From an uncultured Paracoccaceae bacterium (GTDB lineage Bacteria > Pseudomonadota > Alphaproteobacteria > Rhodobacterales > Rhodobacteraceae): a stretch of 64,000 nt of DNA. The number at the start of each line of letters is the position of its first letter. The first letter of the stretch is position 1. Of this stretch, positions 15,816-24,474 are shown in pieces. The stretch lies in the NCBI GenBank assembly GCA_937864535.1, contig CALMJS010000019.1:274500-338499 (forward strand). Reading direction: 5' to 3'. Made by a program: the position numbers and the translations under genes. Below the pieces are notes generated by a model. It was given only the letters and a program-made list of their open reading frames with translations. It had not been told where the DNA came from and searched no databases.

Positions 15816-17054
15816 TCAGGCGACGCGCAGGCCAGTGGGCGCGGGACGGCGCATCGGGGCACGGGTCACGTCGCGCAGGTGGTCCAGAAAATCGGCATGG
15901 GCGCGGGTCGGGAGCCAGTCGGTGCGGGTGGTCACGCCCTTTTTCAGCACATTTTCCAAAAACGGGCAGGGCAGGTCGATCAGGGTGCCGGACTCCAGAT
16001 CATGCGCGACCTCGGAGCGGGTCATCAGCGTGAGCGTCTCGGAGCTGACAAGGAAAGCCCGGCTCATGGTCAGGGACGAGGTTTCCAACTGGAACCGCGG
16101 CTTTTGCGGGCTGTTCTCAAAAATCTGTTCGATCCGGTCGCGGCGCGGCGTGCCCTTGGACGGGACGATCCAGTCAAACCCGGCCAGATCCTGCGGCGTC
16201 ACGGTTTTGCGGCTGGCCAAGGGATGGCCGGGGCGGGCAACCATGCAATAGCTGTCGTGGAACAGCACCTCTTCGCAGACATCATCGGCCCAGTCGGGTT
16301 TGCGCAACATGCCGAAAATCAGGTCGATCCGGCTGTTTGACAGGTCGGCCAAGAGTTTGTGGTATTCGCCCAGCATCACGCGCACCTTGACCGCGGGATG
16401 ATCGGCCATGAACCGGCGGGTCGCCAGCGCCAGTTCGGTAGAACCGGCCATGGGCAGGGTCCCGATGATCAGTTCCAGACTCTCGTTGCCCTGCGCGCTG
16501 AGGATTTCGCCCCGCGCCATTTCGATTTCGCGCACGGCACGGCGGAACTCTCGCGCGAGAAAGAGCGCGGTTTTGTTCGGGATCGGACCCTGTGCGGTTT
16601 TGTCGAACAGCGGTTTGCCGAGCACGCGTTCCAGCGAACGGGCCGAGCGGAACAGCGACGCCGGCGACAGCCCCAGCGAGGTGGCGATTTCGGCAACGCG
16701 GCCAACCTCGCAGGTCACCATCAGGGCCCGCAACTGGGTGCCGGTCATCAGCCGGTCCACCTGCTGCGCGGTCCGGTCAGCAGGCATCACCTGCGCGATG
16801 GTCCGGTCGAGGATGTCCAGAAACCGGTCGATCCGCTGCAAGTAGATTTTGCCGATCGCGGTGGGGTAGGTGCCGGTCGCACAGCGTTCGAACACCGGCG
16901 CGCCGATATCGGCCTCGATATTGGCGACGGCCTGCGTGACGGCGGGCTGCGAGGTGCTGAGATAGCGCGACGCGCTGCTGACGCCCCCCACCTGTCCGAT
17001 CACCTGAATCATACGCATGTGCCGCAGGTTGGGCACCTCGGAAAATTGATACAT
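15816..17054 (-). CDS. LysR-type regulator with two tandem HTH domains
   Basis: A 412-residue protein, about 100 residues longer than a normal LysR regulator. It has two LysR winged-helix domains: one at residues 8-68 (RHMRMIQVIGQVGGVSSASR followed by TSQPAVTQAV) and another at 106-166 (LRALMVTCEVGRVAEIATSL followed by SPASLFRSARSLERVLGKPL). One LysR substrate-binding domain follows from about 192. The start MYQFSEVPN at 17054 was chosen because GGAGGGG lies 7-8 bases before it. It is divergent from the MFS gene across 330 bases and probably controls it. It may also act on the carboxylate-utilisation genes beyond. Tandem-HTH LysR proteins are known in this group, but the ligand cannot be read from the sequence. 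Confidence 0.85.
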   Translation of the reverse strand: MYQFSEVPNLRHMRMIQVIGQVGGVSSASRYLSTSQPAVTQAVANIEADIGAPVFERCATGTYPTAIGKIYLQRIDRFLDILDRTIAQVMPADRTAQQVDRLMTGTQLRALMVTCEVGRVAEIATSLGLSPASLFRSARSLERVLGKPLFDKTAQGPIPNKTALFLAREFRRAVREIEMARGEILSAQGNESLELIIGTLPMAGSTELALATRRFMADHPAVKVRVMLGEYHKLLADLSNSRIDLIFGMLRKPDWADDVCEEVLFHDSYCMVARPGHPLASRKTVTPQDLAGFDWIVPSKGTPRRDRIEQIFENSPQKPRFQLETSSLTMSRAFLVSSETLTLMTRSEVAHDLESGTLIDLPCPFLENVLKKGVTTRTDWLPTRAHADFLDHLRDVTRAPMRRPAPTGLRVA

Positions 17055-17384
17055 CGCGTCCCCTCCGGTCGATTGGCCATCCCCCATGGCCGCCCTGACA
17101 TGGCTAGCCGCAAGAGAGGCGGGATGCCAAATAAGAAAGCGGTCCGAGCCATCACTTTTTTGCCGAGGCGGGCGAAAACCTGATGGCTAAATATTAGTAT
17201 TACCAATTAAAATCAATGTGTTATTACGATATTGGCTATTACCTGTCCGCCGCACCTGTCGGGCGACGACAGGCCCCGCCCCCCGACAGGCCAGCGCGGA
17301 AATTATGACCGAGGCGGTTTTCCGATTGGTTCCCCGCCACAGAACACGGTTTATCGCAGGGGACAGCATCCAAAGGATCGGGAC
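17055..17384. other. Divergent intergenic region, tandem-HTH LysR gene / MFS gene
   Basis: No gene is visible in these 330 bases. The part from about 17180 to 17240 is markedly A/T-rich compared with its surroundings and contains several ATTA/TAAT runs (for example near 17190-17210 and 17221-17235). It is the likely site of both promoters and of LysR binding. The individual operator cannot be fixed by eye. Confidence 0.5.
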
Positions 17385-18605
17385 ATGACCAGCCTCAACC
17401 GCCATTGGCCGATTTTGCGCAATACCGGCTATGGCAGCTTTCTCTCGGCGCTGTTTTGCAACGGGCTGGCGATGCAGATCCAGACGGTGGCGGTGGGATG
17501 GCAGCTCTATGAGATGACCGGAGATCCGATGGATCTGGGCTATATCGGCCTGTCGCAATTCGCCCCCGCCTTTGCCCTGTTTCTGGTCACCGGCGCGGCG
17601 GCGGACAGGTTTCCGCGACGGGTGTTGATGGCGGGCTGTCTGGCCGTGATGGGGATCGTGTCGGCCTGTTTTCTGGCGCTGACGTGGTCGGGGTATCTCA
17701 CGCCCTGCTATGTGTTTGTCCTGTCGGGCATTTTTGGCCTGACACGGGCGTTCTACAACCCGGTGCGGCAATCGCTGGCGACGAATATGGTGGTCGCCGC
17801 CGACCTGCCCAAGGCGATGGCGATCAATTCCTCGTCGTTCAAGATCGCGATGGTTCTGGGGCCGGTGCTGGGCGGGGTGCTGTTCGGCATCAGCGCCGAG
17901 AGCGCCTATGGCGTGGCGGCGGGCTGTTCGCTGATGGGGGCGGGGCTGCTGCTGCGGATTCCGCGCCCCGCAGAACGGGCCAAGGTCGGCAAGCAGGACT
18001 GGCAGGCGATGACGGCGGGGCTGCGCTATATGTGGCGCAATCCGGTGGTTCTGGGGGCGACGACGCTGGATCTGTTCGTCGGGCTGTTTGGCGGGGCCAT
18101 CGCGCTGTTGCCGGTCTATGCGAGCGACATTCTAGAGACCGACGCCACGGGTCTGGGCGTGCTGCGGGCCGCGCCTGCGGTGGGCGGGGTGCTGATCGGG
18201 CTGTGGCTGATGCGCGCGCCGATCCAGCGCAAGGCTGGCCGGACGATGTTCGTCACGGTGGCGATTTTCGCGCTGGCCACGCTGGTGTTCGCGTTTTCGT
18301 CGTCTCTGTGGCTGTCCGTGGTCTGTCTGGCGGTGATCGGCGGGTCGGACATGATCAGCGTGGTGATCCGCCAGACGATGGTGCAACTGAACACCCCCGA
18401 CGAGGTGCGCGGACGGGTCAACGCGGTGAACGTGATGTTCATCGGGGCGTCGAACGAACTCGGGGCGTTCCGGGCGGGGACCATGGCGGCCTTTGTCGGG
18501 CCGGTGGCGGCGGTGGCAGGCGGCGCGGTGGCGGCTCTGATTGTCTGCGGGGTCTGGGTCAGGCTGTTTCCGCAGTTGCGGCAGATGGACAGCCTGCAGG
18601 ACTAG
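17385..18605 (+). CDS. MFS transporter (EntS/MFS_3-like)
   Basis: A 406-residue major facilitator with about 11-12 membrane helices. It starts MTSLNRHWPILRNTGYGSF at an ATG preceded by AAGGAT; the open frame runs 51 codons further upstream but without a ribosome site. The cytoplasmic signature between helices 2 and 3 reads GAAADRFPRRVLMAG. The RQSLATNMVVAADLPKAMAINS segment is typical of the MFS_3 (enterobactin exporter-like) group. It probably exports a small organic molecule, but substrate and even direction are not evident. It ends in a G/C hairpin facing the convergent decarboxylase-like gene. Confidence 0.82.
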   Translation: MTSLNRHWPILRNTGYGSFLSALFCNGLAMQIQTVAVGWQLYEMTGDPMDLGYIGLSQFAPAFALFLVTGAAADRFPRRVLMAGCLAVMGIVSACFLALTWSGYLTPCYVFVLSGIFGLTRAFYNPVRQSLATNMVVAADLPKAMAINSSSFKIAMVLGPVLGGVLFGISAESAYGVAAGCSLMGAGLLLRIPRPAERAKVGKQDWQAMTAGLRYMWRNPVVLGATTLDLFVGLFGGAIALLPVYASDILETDATGLGVLRAAPAVGGVLIGLWLMRAPIQRKAGRTMFVTVAIFALATLVFAFSSSLWLSVVCLAVIGGSDMISVVIRQTMVQLNTPDEVRGRVNAVNVMFIGASNELGAFRAGTMAAFVGPVAAVAGGAVAALIVCGVWVRLFPQLRQMDSLQD

Positions 18606-18622
18606 GGGGCCCGAAGGCCCCC
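18605..18622. terminator. Hairpin between convergent genes
   Basis: GGGGGCC (18605-18611) and GGCCCCC (18616-18622) form a 7-bp G/C stem with a CGAA tetraloop, starting in the stop codon of the MFS gene. A U tract is lacking, so it may be Rho-assisted. It separates the plus-strand MFS gene from the minus-strand gene at 18630. Confidence 0.5.
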
Positions 18623-18629
18623 CGCCGGA

Positions 18630-19550
18630 TTATCGCGCGATGTCGCGGATCAGCGGATGGAACAGGTCGTCGACGGCGACCGGACAGGAAATCATCCGCT
18701 GCTGGGTCGCATAGAGGATGGCGTTTTCCAGCGCGGTGCGGTTCGCCTCTATCCCGTAGGGGGTGGCGTTGATCGCATCGCCATAGCCCGCCGCGTCCCG
18801 GCTGGCGCAGAGCATGGACCAGAGCGCACGCACCACGTCGGGGCGCTGATCGCAGAGCGCGTTGGGCACCATCAGGTAATGGTTCGGCGGCACAAAGCCC
18901 ACGCGGTCATACCACGCCAGCGCGGCCACAGCGGGATCGGGGATCAGGGTCCTGATCCGCGGGTCCTTGGGCATGTTCATCCCCAGCACCGCCGCGTCCA
19001 GTTCGCCGTCCAGCAGCATGTTCACCGGGTCCTTGGCGGGATCGCCCCAGATCACACAGTCGGCGGGATCGGTATATTCCTCGAGGTGCGGCTGGTCAAA
19101 GCACAGCCATGTCACCGACTGCGGATCGACGCCATAGTCGTTCTGCAAAATCCCGCGCACCCACAGACCGGTGGTCTGGGTATAGGACCGCACGCCAACG
19201 GTTTTGCCAGCCAGATCGGCCGGGCTCATCTGCGGGTGCACATCGGTGTTATAGCCGATGCAATGGTGCTGGAACCGGCCCAGCACCACAAACGGGATCA
19301 GCGAGAACGGCTTGCCATAGCTATGCGCCTGCAGGAACGTGGCAATCGCCATTTCCGAGATGTCATAGCGATTGCGGCGCAGCATGTCCTTGAATCCGGC
19401 ATGGGCGTTTTTCAGCCCCGCAAAGTCGAGCGACACGAGGTCCGAGGTCACCGCCCCGTCCAAGAGCGCCTGCGTCGGCGGAAAAGCGGTGATATTGGCC
19501 GAGAGCGTCAGCGGGCCAGCGGCGGAGTAGTGTTTGTCAACAAAGGTCAT
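18630..19550 (-). CDS. 4,5-dihydroxyphthalate decarboxylase-like protein (copy 1)
   Basis: A 306-residue protein with the fold of periplasmic binding proteins but no signal peptide. It resembles Pht5, 4,5-dihydroxyphthalate decarboxylase. Matching elements are NRYDISEMAIATFLQAHSYG (residues about 53-72), LAGKTVGVRSYTQTTGLWVRGIL near 108 and the C-terminal PYGIEANRTALENAILYATQQ. The start MTFVDKHYS at 19550 overlaps the upstream amidohydrolase stop as ATGA; the frame extends 56 codons upstream without support. Coupling to an amidohydrolase fits decarboxylation or ring-acid chemistry in the cytoplasm. The true substrate is unknown, and a binding-protein-like sensor role is an alternative. A second copy lies at 25793. 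Confidence 0.72.
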   Translation of the reverse strand: MTFVDKHYSAAGPLTLSANITAFPPTQALLDGAVTSDLVSLDFAGLKNAHAGFKDMLRRNRYDISEMAIATFLQAHSYGKPFSLIPFVVLGRFQHHCIGYNTDVHPQMSPADLAGKTVGVRSYTQTTGLWVRGILQNDYGVDPQSVTWLCFDQPHLEEYTDPADCVIWGDPAKDPVNMLLDGELDAAVLGMNMPKDPRIRTLIPDPAVAALAWYDRVGFVPPNHYLMVPNALCDQRPDVVRALWSMLCASRDAAGYGDAINATPYGIEANRTALENAILYATQQRMISCPVAVDDLFHPLIRDIAR

Positions 19551-20425
19551 TGGGCAGCCTGCGGCATAGAAGGGGCGAGGAGTTGCGGATAGAGCTTTTC
19601 GGCAGTTCCGGCCCAGATCATCGCGCGGTCGGCGTCGGACAGGTCGGCGAAACAGCGGTGGCCCTGGGTCACCAGATCGAGGAGCGAGCCGTTGTTGGCG
19701 GGGAAATTCGACCCCCATGCCAGACGATCCGCCCCGTATTCCGCCACCAGTTTTGCGAAAAAGCTCTGCGGTGTGGCGGGCGCCTTTTCCGAGAGGTCAA
19801 AGGTGCGCGGAGTGATTTTGTGATAGAGGTTGGGATAACGCGCCATCGACCACAGACGGGCGGCCTTGGCATAGGGGGCGCCGTCGGTGAGGTCGGGCCG
19901 GCCGAGGTGATCGAGGATCACCGTCACATCGGGGTAGGTCTGCAAGATGCGCTCGACAGTATCCATCCCGATAGAGGTGGTCTGGATCGCAACCGTCATG
20001 CCGATCTGGGCCATATGATCCCAGACCGCGCGGGTTTCGGGCGCGATCATCCATGCGCCATCGGTCTGCACCGTCGATCCGGCCCCGAACAGCCGCAATC
20101 CGGCCATGCCGCGGGCGCGGTGCGCCTCGATGGTGGCGACGGCATCGGGGGCGCCGATGTCAAAGGAATAGATCCCGACCAGACGGTCCGGATAGGCCAC
20201 GACGCTATCCGCGCAATAGCTGTTGTCATGGCCGTAGGTGGTCGAGGAATGCACCATCGCGGCCTGCGACACGCCTGCGGCCTGCATTTCGATCAGATAT
20301 TGTTCGACGGGGAAGGGGCGTTCTTCGGACCAGTCAGACCGTTTGCCGCCCAAGGGCGCGTGCGGATACCGGACGGTGTCGCCGGAAATGATATGGGGAT
20401 GGATGTCGATGATCTTTGGGGTCAT
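19547..20425 (-). CDS. Amidohydrolase-2 family metal-dependent hydrolase
   Basis: A 292-residue TIM-barrel amidohydrolase of the amidohydro_2/COG3618 type. The N-terminal metal motif is IDIHPHI (residues 6-12). VILDHLGRPDL near residue 159 carries a metal-binding His-Asp pair, and AWGSNFPANNG near 228 carries the C-terminal region around the catalytic acid. Relatives include lactonases, 2-pyrone-4,6-dicarboxylate lactonase (LigI) and decarboxylases. The ATG at 20425 has AAGGAA upstream. It is co-translated with the Pht5-like gene. LigI-like lactone hydrolysis would fit the LigJ-like hydratase found further on, but this assignment is inference. Confidence 0.78.
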   Translation of the reverse strand: MTPKIIDIHPHIISGDTVRYPHAPLGGKRSDWSEERPFPVEQYLIEMQAAGVSQAAMVHSSTTYGHDNSYCADSVVAYPDRLVGIYSFDIGAPDAVATIEAHRARGMAGLRLFGAGSTVQTDGAWMIAPETRAVWDHMAQIGMTVAIQTTSIGMDTVERILQTYPDVTVILDHLGRPDLTDGAPYAKAARLWSMARYPNLYHKITPRTFDLSEKAPATPQSFFAKLVAEYGADRLAWGSNFPANNGSLLDLVTQGHRCFADLSDADRAMIWAGTAEKLYPQLLAPSMPQAAQ

Positions 20426-20739
20426 GACGGTTCCTTGGTTAGGGATTGCGACCAACAGCGGTCAGGCTGTGCGGCGCAGCGCGCTGCGAGAGCGATGCAG
20501 GGCTGCACCGCCGATCTAAACAGGGGCCCCGCCCGGCAGGAACATCAGGGACGGCATTTGTGATGGCGCCGCACCGAAATGCGATATCCCGCTGGTCAAT
20601 CGGGGGCTGCCACGACTAAATCCTATGGAATTTCGCCCGGATTGAATTGGCGAGCGGACGGCAAATGCGGGCAAGAAGGGGCATCACGTCACACCCGCGC
20701 TGCGGCGGGCAAGACGACCTGACTCAAGGGAGGACCCTC
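20426..20739. other. Divergent intergenic region, amidohydrolase / tctAB
   Basis: No convincing gene fills this 314-base gap. It should hold the promoters of the minus-strand amidohydrolase/Pht5 pair and of the plus-strand transporter. An A/T-richer stretch at about 20616-20655 contains CTAAATCCTATGGAATT. A loosely related run, with ATTCCAT, occurs near 25605 in the other divergent gap of this block. Binding by one LysR regulator is conceivable but weakly supported. Confidence 0.4.
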
Positions 20740-20808
20740 ATGAAACCACGATTTGCGGTCGGCGCTGGATGTCCGACAGGCCTGCTATTCCTGCGGGGCC
20801 ATTCCTGA
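20740..20808 (+). CDS. Short leader ORF coupled to tctAB
   Basis: A 22-codon frame begins at ATG 20740 behind an excellent Shine-Dalgarno sequence (AAGGGAGGA, 5 bases away). It ends with TGA at 20806-20808, whose last base is the first base of an ATG for the transporter. No homology is recognised. It may be a translational leader, or the stump of a deleted tctC- or tctB-type gene. The tctAB starts themselves have weak ribosome sites, which is why this frame is noted. Confidence 0.4.
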   Translation: MKPRFAVGAGCPTGLLFLRGHS

Positions 20809-22856
20809 TGGAGGGCCTCGATTTCGGCTTTATGCTGGACGCGGCGCAGACCGCGTTCGGCACGATGATGTCATTCGAGCGCATCCTGTTTCTGGTGTTC
20901 GGGGTGCTGGTCGGGCTGGCCATCGGCCTGTTGCCGGGGATCGGCGGGATGACCGGCTTTGCGCTGTTGGTGCCGTTTACCTATACGATGGACCCCTATG
21001 CGGCCTTTGCGATGCTGCTGGGGATGCATTCGGTGACCTCGACCTCGGACACGATTCCGGCGGTGCTGTTCGGCGTGCCGGGCACGGCGGCGGCGCAGGC
21101 GACGGTGCTGGACGGGCTGCCGATGACCCGCCGCGGCGAAGCGGGACGGGCGCTGAGCGCGTCCTATGCGTCATCGCTGCTGGGCGGGATCTTTGGCGCG
21201 CTGGTTCTGGCGATCTCGGTGCCGGTGATCCGTCCGTTCGTCTTGGCGGTGGGAACGCCCGAAATGCTGGCGCTGACGTTCTTTGGCATCGCCATGGTGT
21301 CGGCCCTGTCCGGCAGCGCCCCGCTGCGCGGCGTGACGGCGGCCTGTTTCGGCATTCTGATCAGCATGATCGGCACCGACAGCCAGACCGGCACGATCCG
21401 CTGGGCGGGCAATATCCTGTATCTTTGGGATGGCGTCCCGATGCTGCCGCTGCTGCTGGGGCTGTTTGCCCTGCCGGAACTGTGTGATCTGGTGATCAAG
21501 CGCGAGGCGCTGACCGACAATCTGAAAATGTCGGTGACCAAGGGCATGATCACCGGGATCAAGGATGTTTTGCAGAACTGGTTTCTCGTGCTGCGCTGTT
21601 CGGCGCTGGGGTCGCTCCTCGGTCTGATCCCCGGCATCACCGGCGCGGTCACCGACTGGCTGGCCTATGGCCACGCGCTGCGCACCGCCAAGGGCGCCAA
21701 GGATACCTTTGGCAAGGGCGACGTGCGCGGCATCATTGCCCCCGATTCCGCCGCCAACGCCAAGGAGGGCGGGAGCCTCGTGCCGACCATCGCCTTTGGC
21801 GTGCCGGGATCGGCGGCGCAGGCGATTTTGCTGGGTGCGCTGATGGTGCACGGCTTTGTCCCCGGGCCAGAGATGCTGACGACCAACCTGCATGTGACCT
21901 ATAGTCTGGTCTGGTCGATCGCGCTGGCCAATATCTTTGGCGCGGGGCTGTGTTTCCTGCTGTCGGGCCAATTCGCCAAGATTTCGACCCTGCGCTATAC
22001 GCTGGTTCTGCCGGGGATCATCGTGCTGGTGTTCATCGGCGCCTTTCAGGGGTCGGGCAACTGGGGCGATCTCTATGCGCTGATCCTGTTCGGCATTCTG
22101 GGCTGGGTGATGAAGCGTCTGGGCTGGCCGCGTCCGCCGCTGATCCTCGGGTTGGTGTTGGGTGCGCTGATCGAACGCTACATGTCGATTTCGTTCCAGC
22201 GCTACGGCTTTGACTGGATGCTGCGTCCGGCGGTGATGGTGATTTTCGCGCTGGCCTTTGCGGTGATGTTCCGCCCGATCCTGACCGAGTTGCGGGCGGT
22301 GGGCCTGCGGGCCTTTGTGCCGCGCGGCCGGTTTTCCCTGCGGGCGAGCGATCTGCTCTACGTGTTTTTCTTGGGCATCGGCGGCTGGATGGTCGTTCAG
22401 GCGCTGGACTGGGAATTCGGCGCGCGGATCGGGCCGGTCACGGTGGGCACGGGGCTGTTGATCTGCGGCTCGATCAGCCTGATCTATCAGCTGTTTTCCG
22501 GACGCGGTAGCGCCGTGGCCGAGGACGTGTCGCACCGCGGCATCCACATGGACCTGACTGCCGACGACGCCTTGCCGCCGATGCAGGTGGTCTGGCGGGG
22601 GGCGGCGTTCTTTGGCTGGTTCGTGCTGTTCGTGATCCTGATGAAGCTGGTGGGGATCATTCTGGCCATTCCGGTGATCGTCATCGGGTTCATGCGCAGC
22701 GAAGGGCGCGAACGCTGGCTGGTGACGCTGATCTATGCCGCGGTCGTGACGGCGGGGGTCTATGTGGTGTTCGATCAGGTGATCCACGTCCCATGGCCCA
22801 ATACCGTGCTGGGCGATCTGGTGCCGGCCTTGGCCAAGAGCGTGCCGGGGATGTAA
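20808..22856 (+). CDS. Tripartite tricarboxylate transporter, TctA-TctB fusion
   Basis: A large membrane protein of 682 residues from this start, or 695 from an alternative ATG at 20769. The first about 490 residues are TctA. They contain the diagnostic LLPGIGGMTGFALLVPFTY near residue 44 and its inverted-repeat partner LGLIPGITGAVTDWLAYGHA near 266, plus GVPGSAAQAILLGALMVHGF. The last about 160 residues have four further helices of the TctB type (SLRASDLLYVFFLGIGGWMV onward). TctA and TctB are normally separate proteins, so this is a fusion. With a periplasmic TctC it takes up citrate, aromatic or other carboxylates by secondary transport. The tctC gene at 24475 lies on the opposite strand beyond DUF3500. 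Confidence 0.9.
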   Translation: MEGLDFGFMLDAAQTAFGTMMSFERILFLVFGVLVGLAIGLLPGIGGMTGFALLVPFTYTMDPYAAFAMLLGMHSVTSTSDTIPAVLFGVPGTAAAQATVLDGLPMTRRGEAGRALSASYASSLLGGIFGALVLAISVPVIRPFVLAVGTPEMLALTFFGIAMVSALSGSAPLRGVTAACFGILISMIGTDSQTGTIRWAGNILYLWDGVPMLPLLLGLFALPELCDLVIKREALTDNLKMSVTKGMITGIKDVLQNWFLVLRCSALGSLLGLIPGITGAVTDWLAYGHALRTAKGAKDTFGKGDVRGIIAPDSAANAKEGGSLVPTIAFGVPGSAAQAILLGALMVHGFVPGPEMLTTNLHVTYSLVWSIALANIFGAGLCFLLSGQFAKISTLRYTLVLPGIIVLVFIGAFQGSGNWGDLYALILFGILGWVMKRLGWPRPPLILGLVLGALIERYMSISFQRYGFDWMLRPAVMVIFALAFAVMFRPILTELRAVGLRAFVPRGRFSLRASDLLYVFFLGIGGWMVVQALDWEFGARIGPVTVGTGLLICGSISLIYQLFSGRGSAVAEDVSHRGIHMDLTADDALPPMQVVWRGAAFFGWFVLFVILMKLVGIILAIPVIVIGFMRSEGRERWLVTLIYAAVVTAGVYVVFDQVIHVPWPNTVLGDLVPALAKSVPGM

Positions 22857-22902
22857 CACAAAGGCCCGCGCAGCAAACCGCGCGGGCCGTTCGATCCAAA
22901 AC

Positions 22903-22937
22903 AAAACCCCCCGTATCGGCGCGATACGGGGGGTTTT
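22903..22937. terminator. Bidirectional intrinsic terminator
   Basis: A perfect 15-bp stem runs from AAAACCCCCCGTATC (22903-22917) to GATACGGGGGGTTTT (22923-22937), with A and U tracts on both sides. It can end transcription from tctAB (plus) and from DUF3500 (minus). A second hairpin, GGCCCGCG (22863-22870) with CGCGGGCC (22881-22888), precedes it. Confidence 0.9.
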
Positions 22938-22941
22938 CCTG

Positions 22942-24273
22942 TCAGTGGTCGTGTTTGCCGTCGCCATGTCCGTGACTGTGGACCGTGCCATCGGCATGGA
23001 CATGCATATGCCCGAAGGCAGGACCGGCGGGGTGGCGGTGATGTTTGTGGTGATCGGCGTTTTCATAGTGCTGACGCAGCAGGTCGGCACCATAATCGTT
23101 GCCGTTGGGCGTGCGGATCAGCGTGTGGATATGGAAACGCTCGGGCTGTTGATTGTTCAGCACCACGCCCTGATGGTGGTCGAATTCGATCATCGCGACC
23201 GGGCTCTGGATGCGATAGTAGAACACGCTGTGCTCCTCTAGCCCGCCCGCCCAGCAGAACCGGGTTTCGGCGCGGTGGCGGTCCAGATCGTCCATTTTCG
23301 CCAAGAGAGGCCCGGCGGGCAGGGTCCGCAGATAGCTGCGCGACAGGTCCATCAACGCGGTCCATTGCGCCCCGGTCAGATCGGCGCCGGTGATGCCCTC
23401 GTAGGGGACGACGACGTTATCGCAGTAGGCGTTGCCGCGGTTCATACCATTGAGGAAATGGTGGCGGCCTTCGGGCAGGTCCTGCGGCAGGATGGAATTA
23501 TAGATCACCGCCTTGGACTGCTGGTCGGCGCTCAGGCTCTGGGCGAATTTCAGACCGGCGGCCTCTTCGTCGTGAAACACGGTGGTGCCCGCGAATTGGC
23601 CGTCGGGGGCGGTGTTGGGTTCGACGCCAAAGAAGATCGGCGTATGCACCATCTGGTCGCCCAGCATAAAGCAGGTCATGCACAGGTGATGGCCCGCGAA
23701 TTGCCAGCCCCACGGTTCGGTGGTCGAGGGCGTACCCCAGAAATGGATGCGATAGCACCATTCACCCAACAGGCGCGGCGCCCCGACCAGATCGCCCAGA
23801 TAGCCGTTCAGGCGCATCACATCGCGCACACGGGCATAGCCCGCCGGAGCCAGCGCGGCCCGCAAAATGCCCATCGCCGCATCGCGGACGTTCAGGCTGC
23901 ATTGATCCAGACGCACGCCTTGGGTTTCGTAATCGGGGATGCCGTTCTGCCAGCGGTTTTTCTGTTGCGAATCGAGCGGTTGCAGGACGCCGCTGCGCTG
24001 GTCCGGCGTCAGGAGCCCCAGAAAATAGGTTGCCGCCTCGACCACTGTTTCGATCGGCGCGCCTTCGGAGCGGATGGAAAACAGGCCGGGCACGACGGTG
24101 CCGTCGGTGGTGATGCCGCGAAAATTCTCGGGCGTGATCTGCGCAACCTCGGCGGCGCGGCGGGTCCAGCGCCGTTCCGGCATCGTGTCGAGAAAGTCCT
24201 GCGGGCCCATCCCGAACAGCCGATGGCTGCCCATCGGTTCTACAAAATCACGAAAGGTCTTTTTCTGTGTCAT
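22942..24273 (-). CDS. DUF3500 family protein with histidine-rich tail
   Basis: A 443-residue protein that I recognise as DUF3500, a family of unknown function. Visible landmarks are FRGITTDGTVVPGLFSIRSE near residue 48, RIHFWGTPSTTEPWGWQFAGHH near 178 with conserved Trp and His residues, and EEHSVFYYRIQSPVAMIEFDHH near 350. The last about 35 residues are a histidine-rich tail (HHKHHRH, then HMHVHADGTVHSHGHG), probably metal binding. No signal peptide is seen. The start MTQKKTFRDF at 24273 was chosen over a longer open frame; the ribosome site is AAAGGAC. It lies between transporter subunits of a carboxylate block, so a redox or hydrolytic step on the imported compound is possible, but no function is established. 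Confidence 0.8.
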   Translation of the reverse strand: MTQKKTFRDFVEPMGSHRLFGMGPQDFLDTMPERRWTRRAAEVAQITPENFRGITTDGTVVPGLFSIRSEGAPIETVVEAATYFLGLLTPDQRSGVLQPLDSQQKNRWQNGIPDYETQGVRLDQCSLNVRDAAMGILRAALAPAGYARVRDVMRLNGYLGDLVGAPRLLGEWCYRIHFWGTPSTTEPWGWQFAGHHLCMTCFMLGDQMVHTPIFFGVEPNTAPDGQFAGTTVFHDEEAAGLKFAQSLSADQQSKAVIYNSILPQDLPEGRHHFLNGMNRGNAYCDNVVVPYEGITGADLTGAQWTALMDLSRSYLRTLPAGPLLAKMDDLDRHRAETRFCWAGGLEEHSVFYYRIQSPVAMIEFDHHQGVVLNNQQPERFHIHTLIRTPNGNDYGADLLRQHYENADHHKHHRHPAGPAFGHMHVHADGTVHSHGHGDGKHDH

Positions 24274-24440
24274 AGGCCGTCCTTTGCCCTGCGCCGAGGG
24301 GCGCGGTTTCGATACTCCCCGAGGGGACGTGAAAACCGGCGATCGACAAACGGGCTCGACGGACCCTACCCTGAGACGGGCGTCCGGAACTACGACATTC
24401 GCGATCGGAAAATGCGACGGAGGCACAAGGCCCCGAAAGG

Positions 24441-24465
24441 ACCGGCCCGGTTTTTCCGGGCCGGT
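24441..24465. terminator. Hairpin downstream of tctC
   Basis: ACCGGCCCGG (24441-24450) and CCGGGCCGGT (24456-24465) form a perfect 10-bp stem around a T5/A5 loop, 9 bases past the tctC stop. It has no strong U tract on the minus strand, so it may act mainly as an mRNA 3-prime stabiliser between tctC and DUF3500. Confidence 0.6.
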
Positions 24466-24474
24466 CGGGTCCGG

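Noticed and set aside
21171..23093. Minus-strand open frame of 640 codons opposite tctAB and DUF3500
   Set aside because: It runs through a strong bidirectional terminator and is rich in Arg, His and Gln. The plus strand encodes an unmistakable TctA-TctB.
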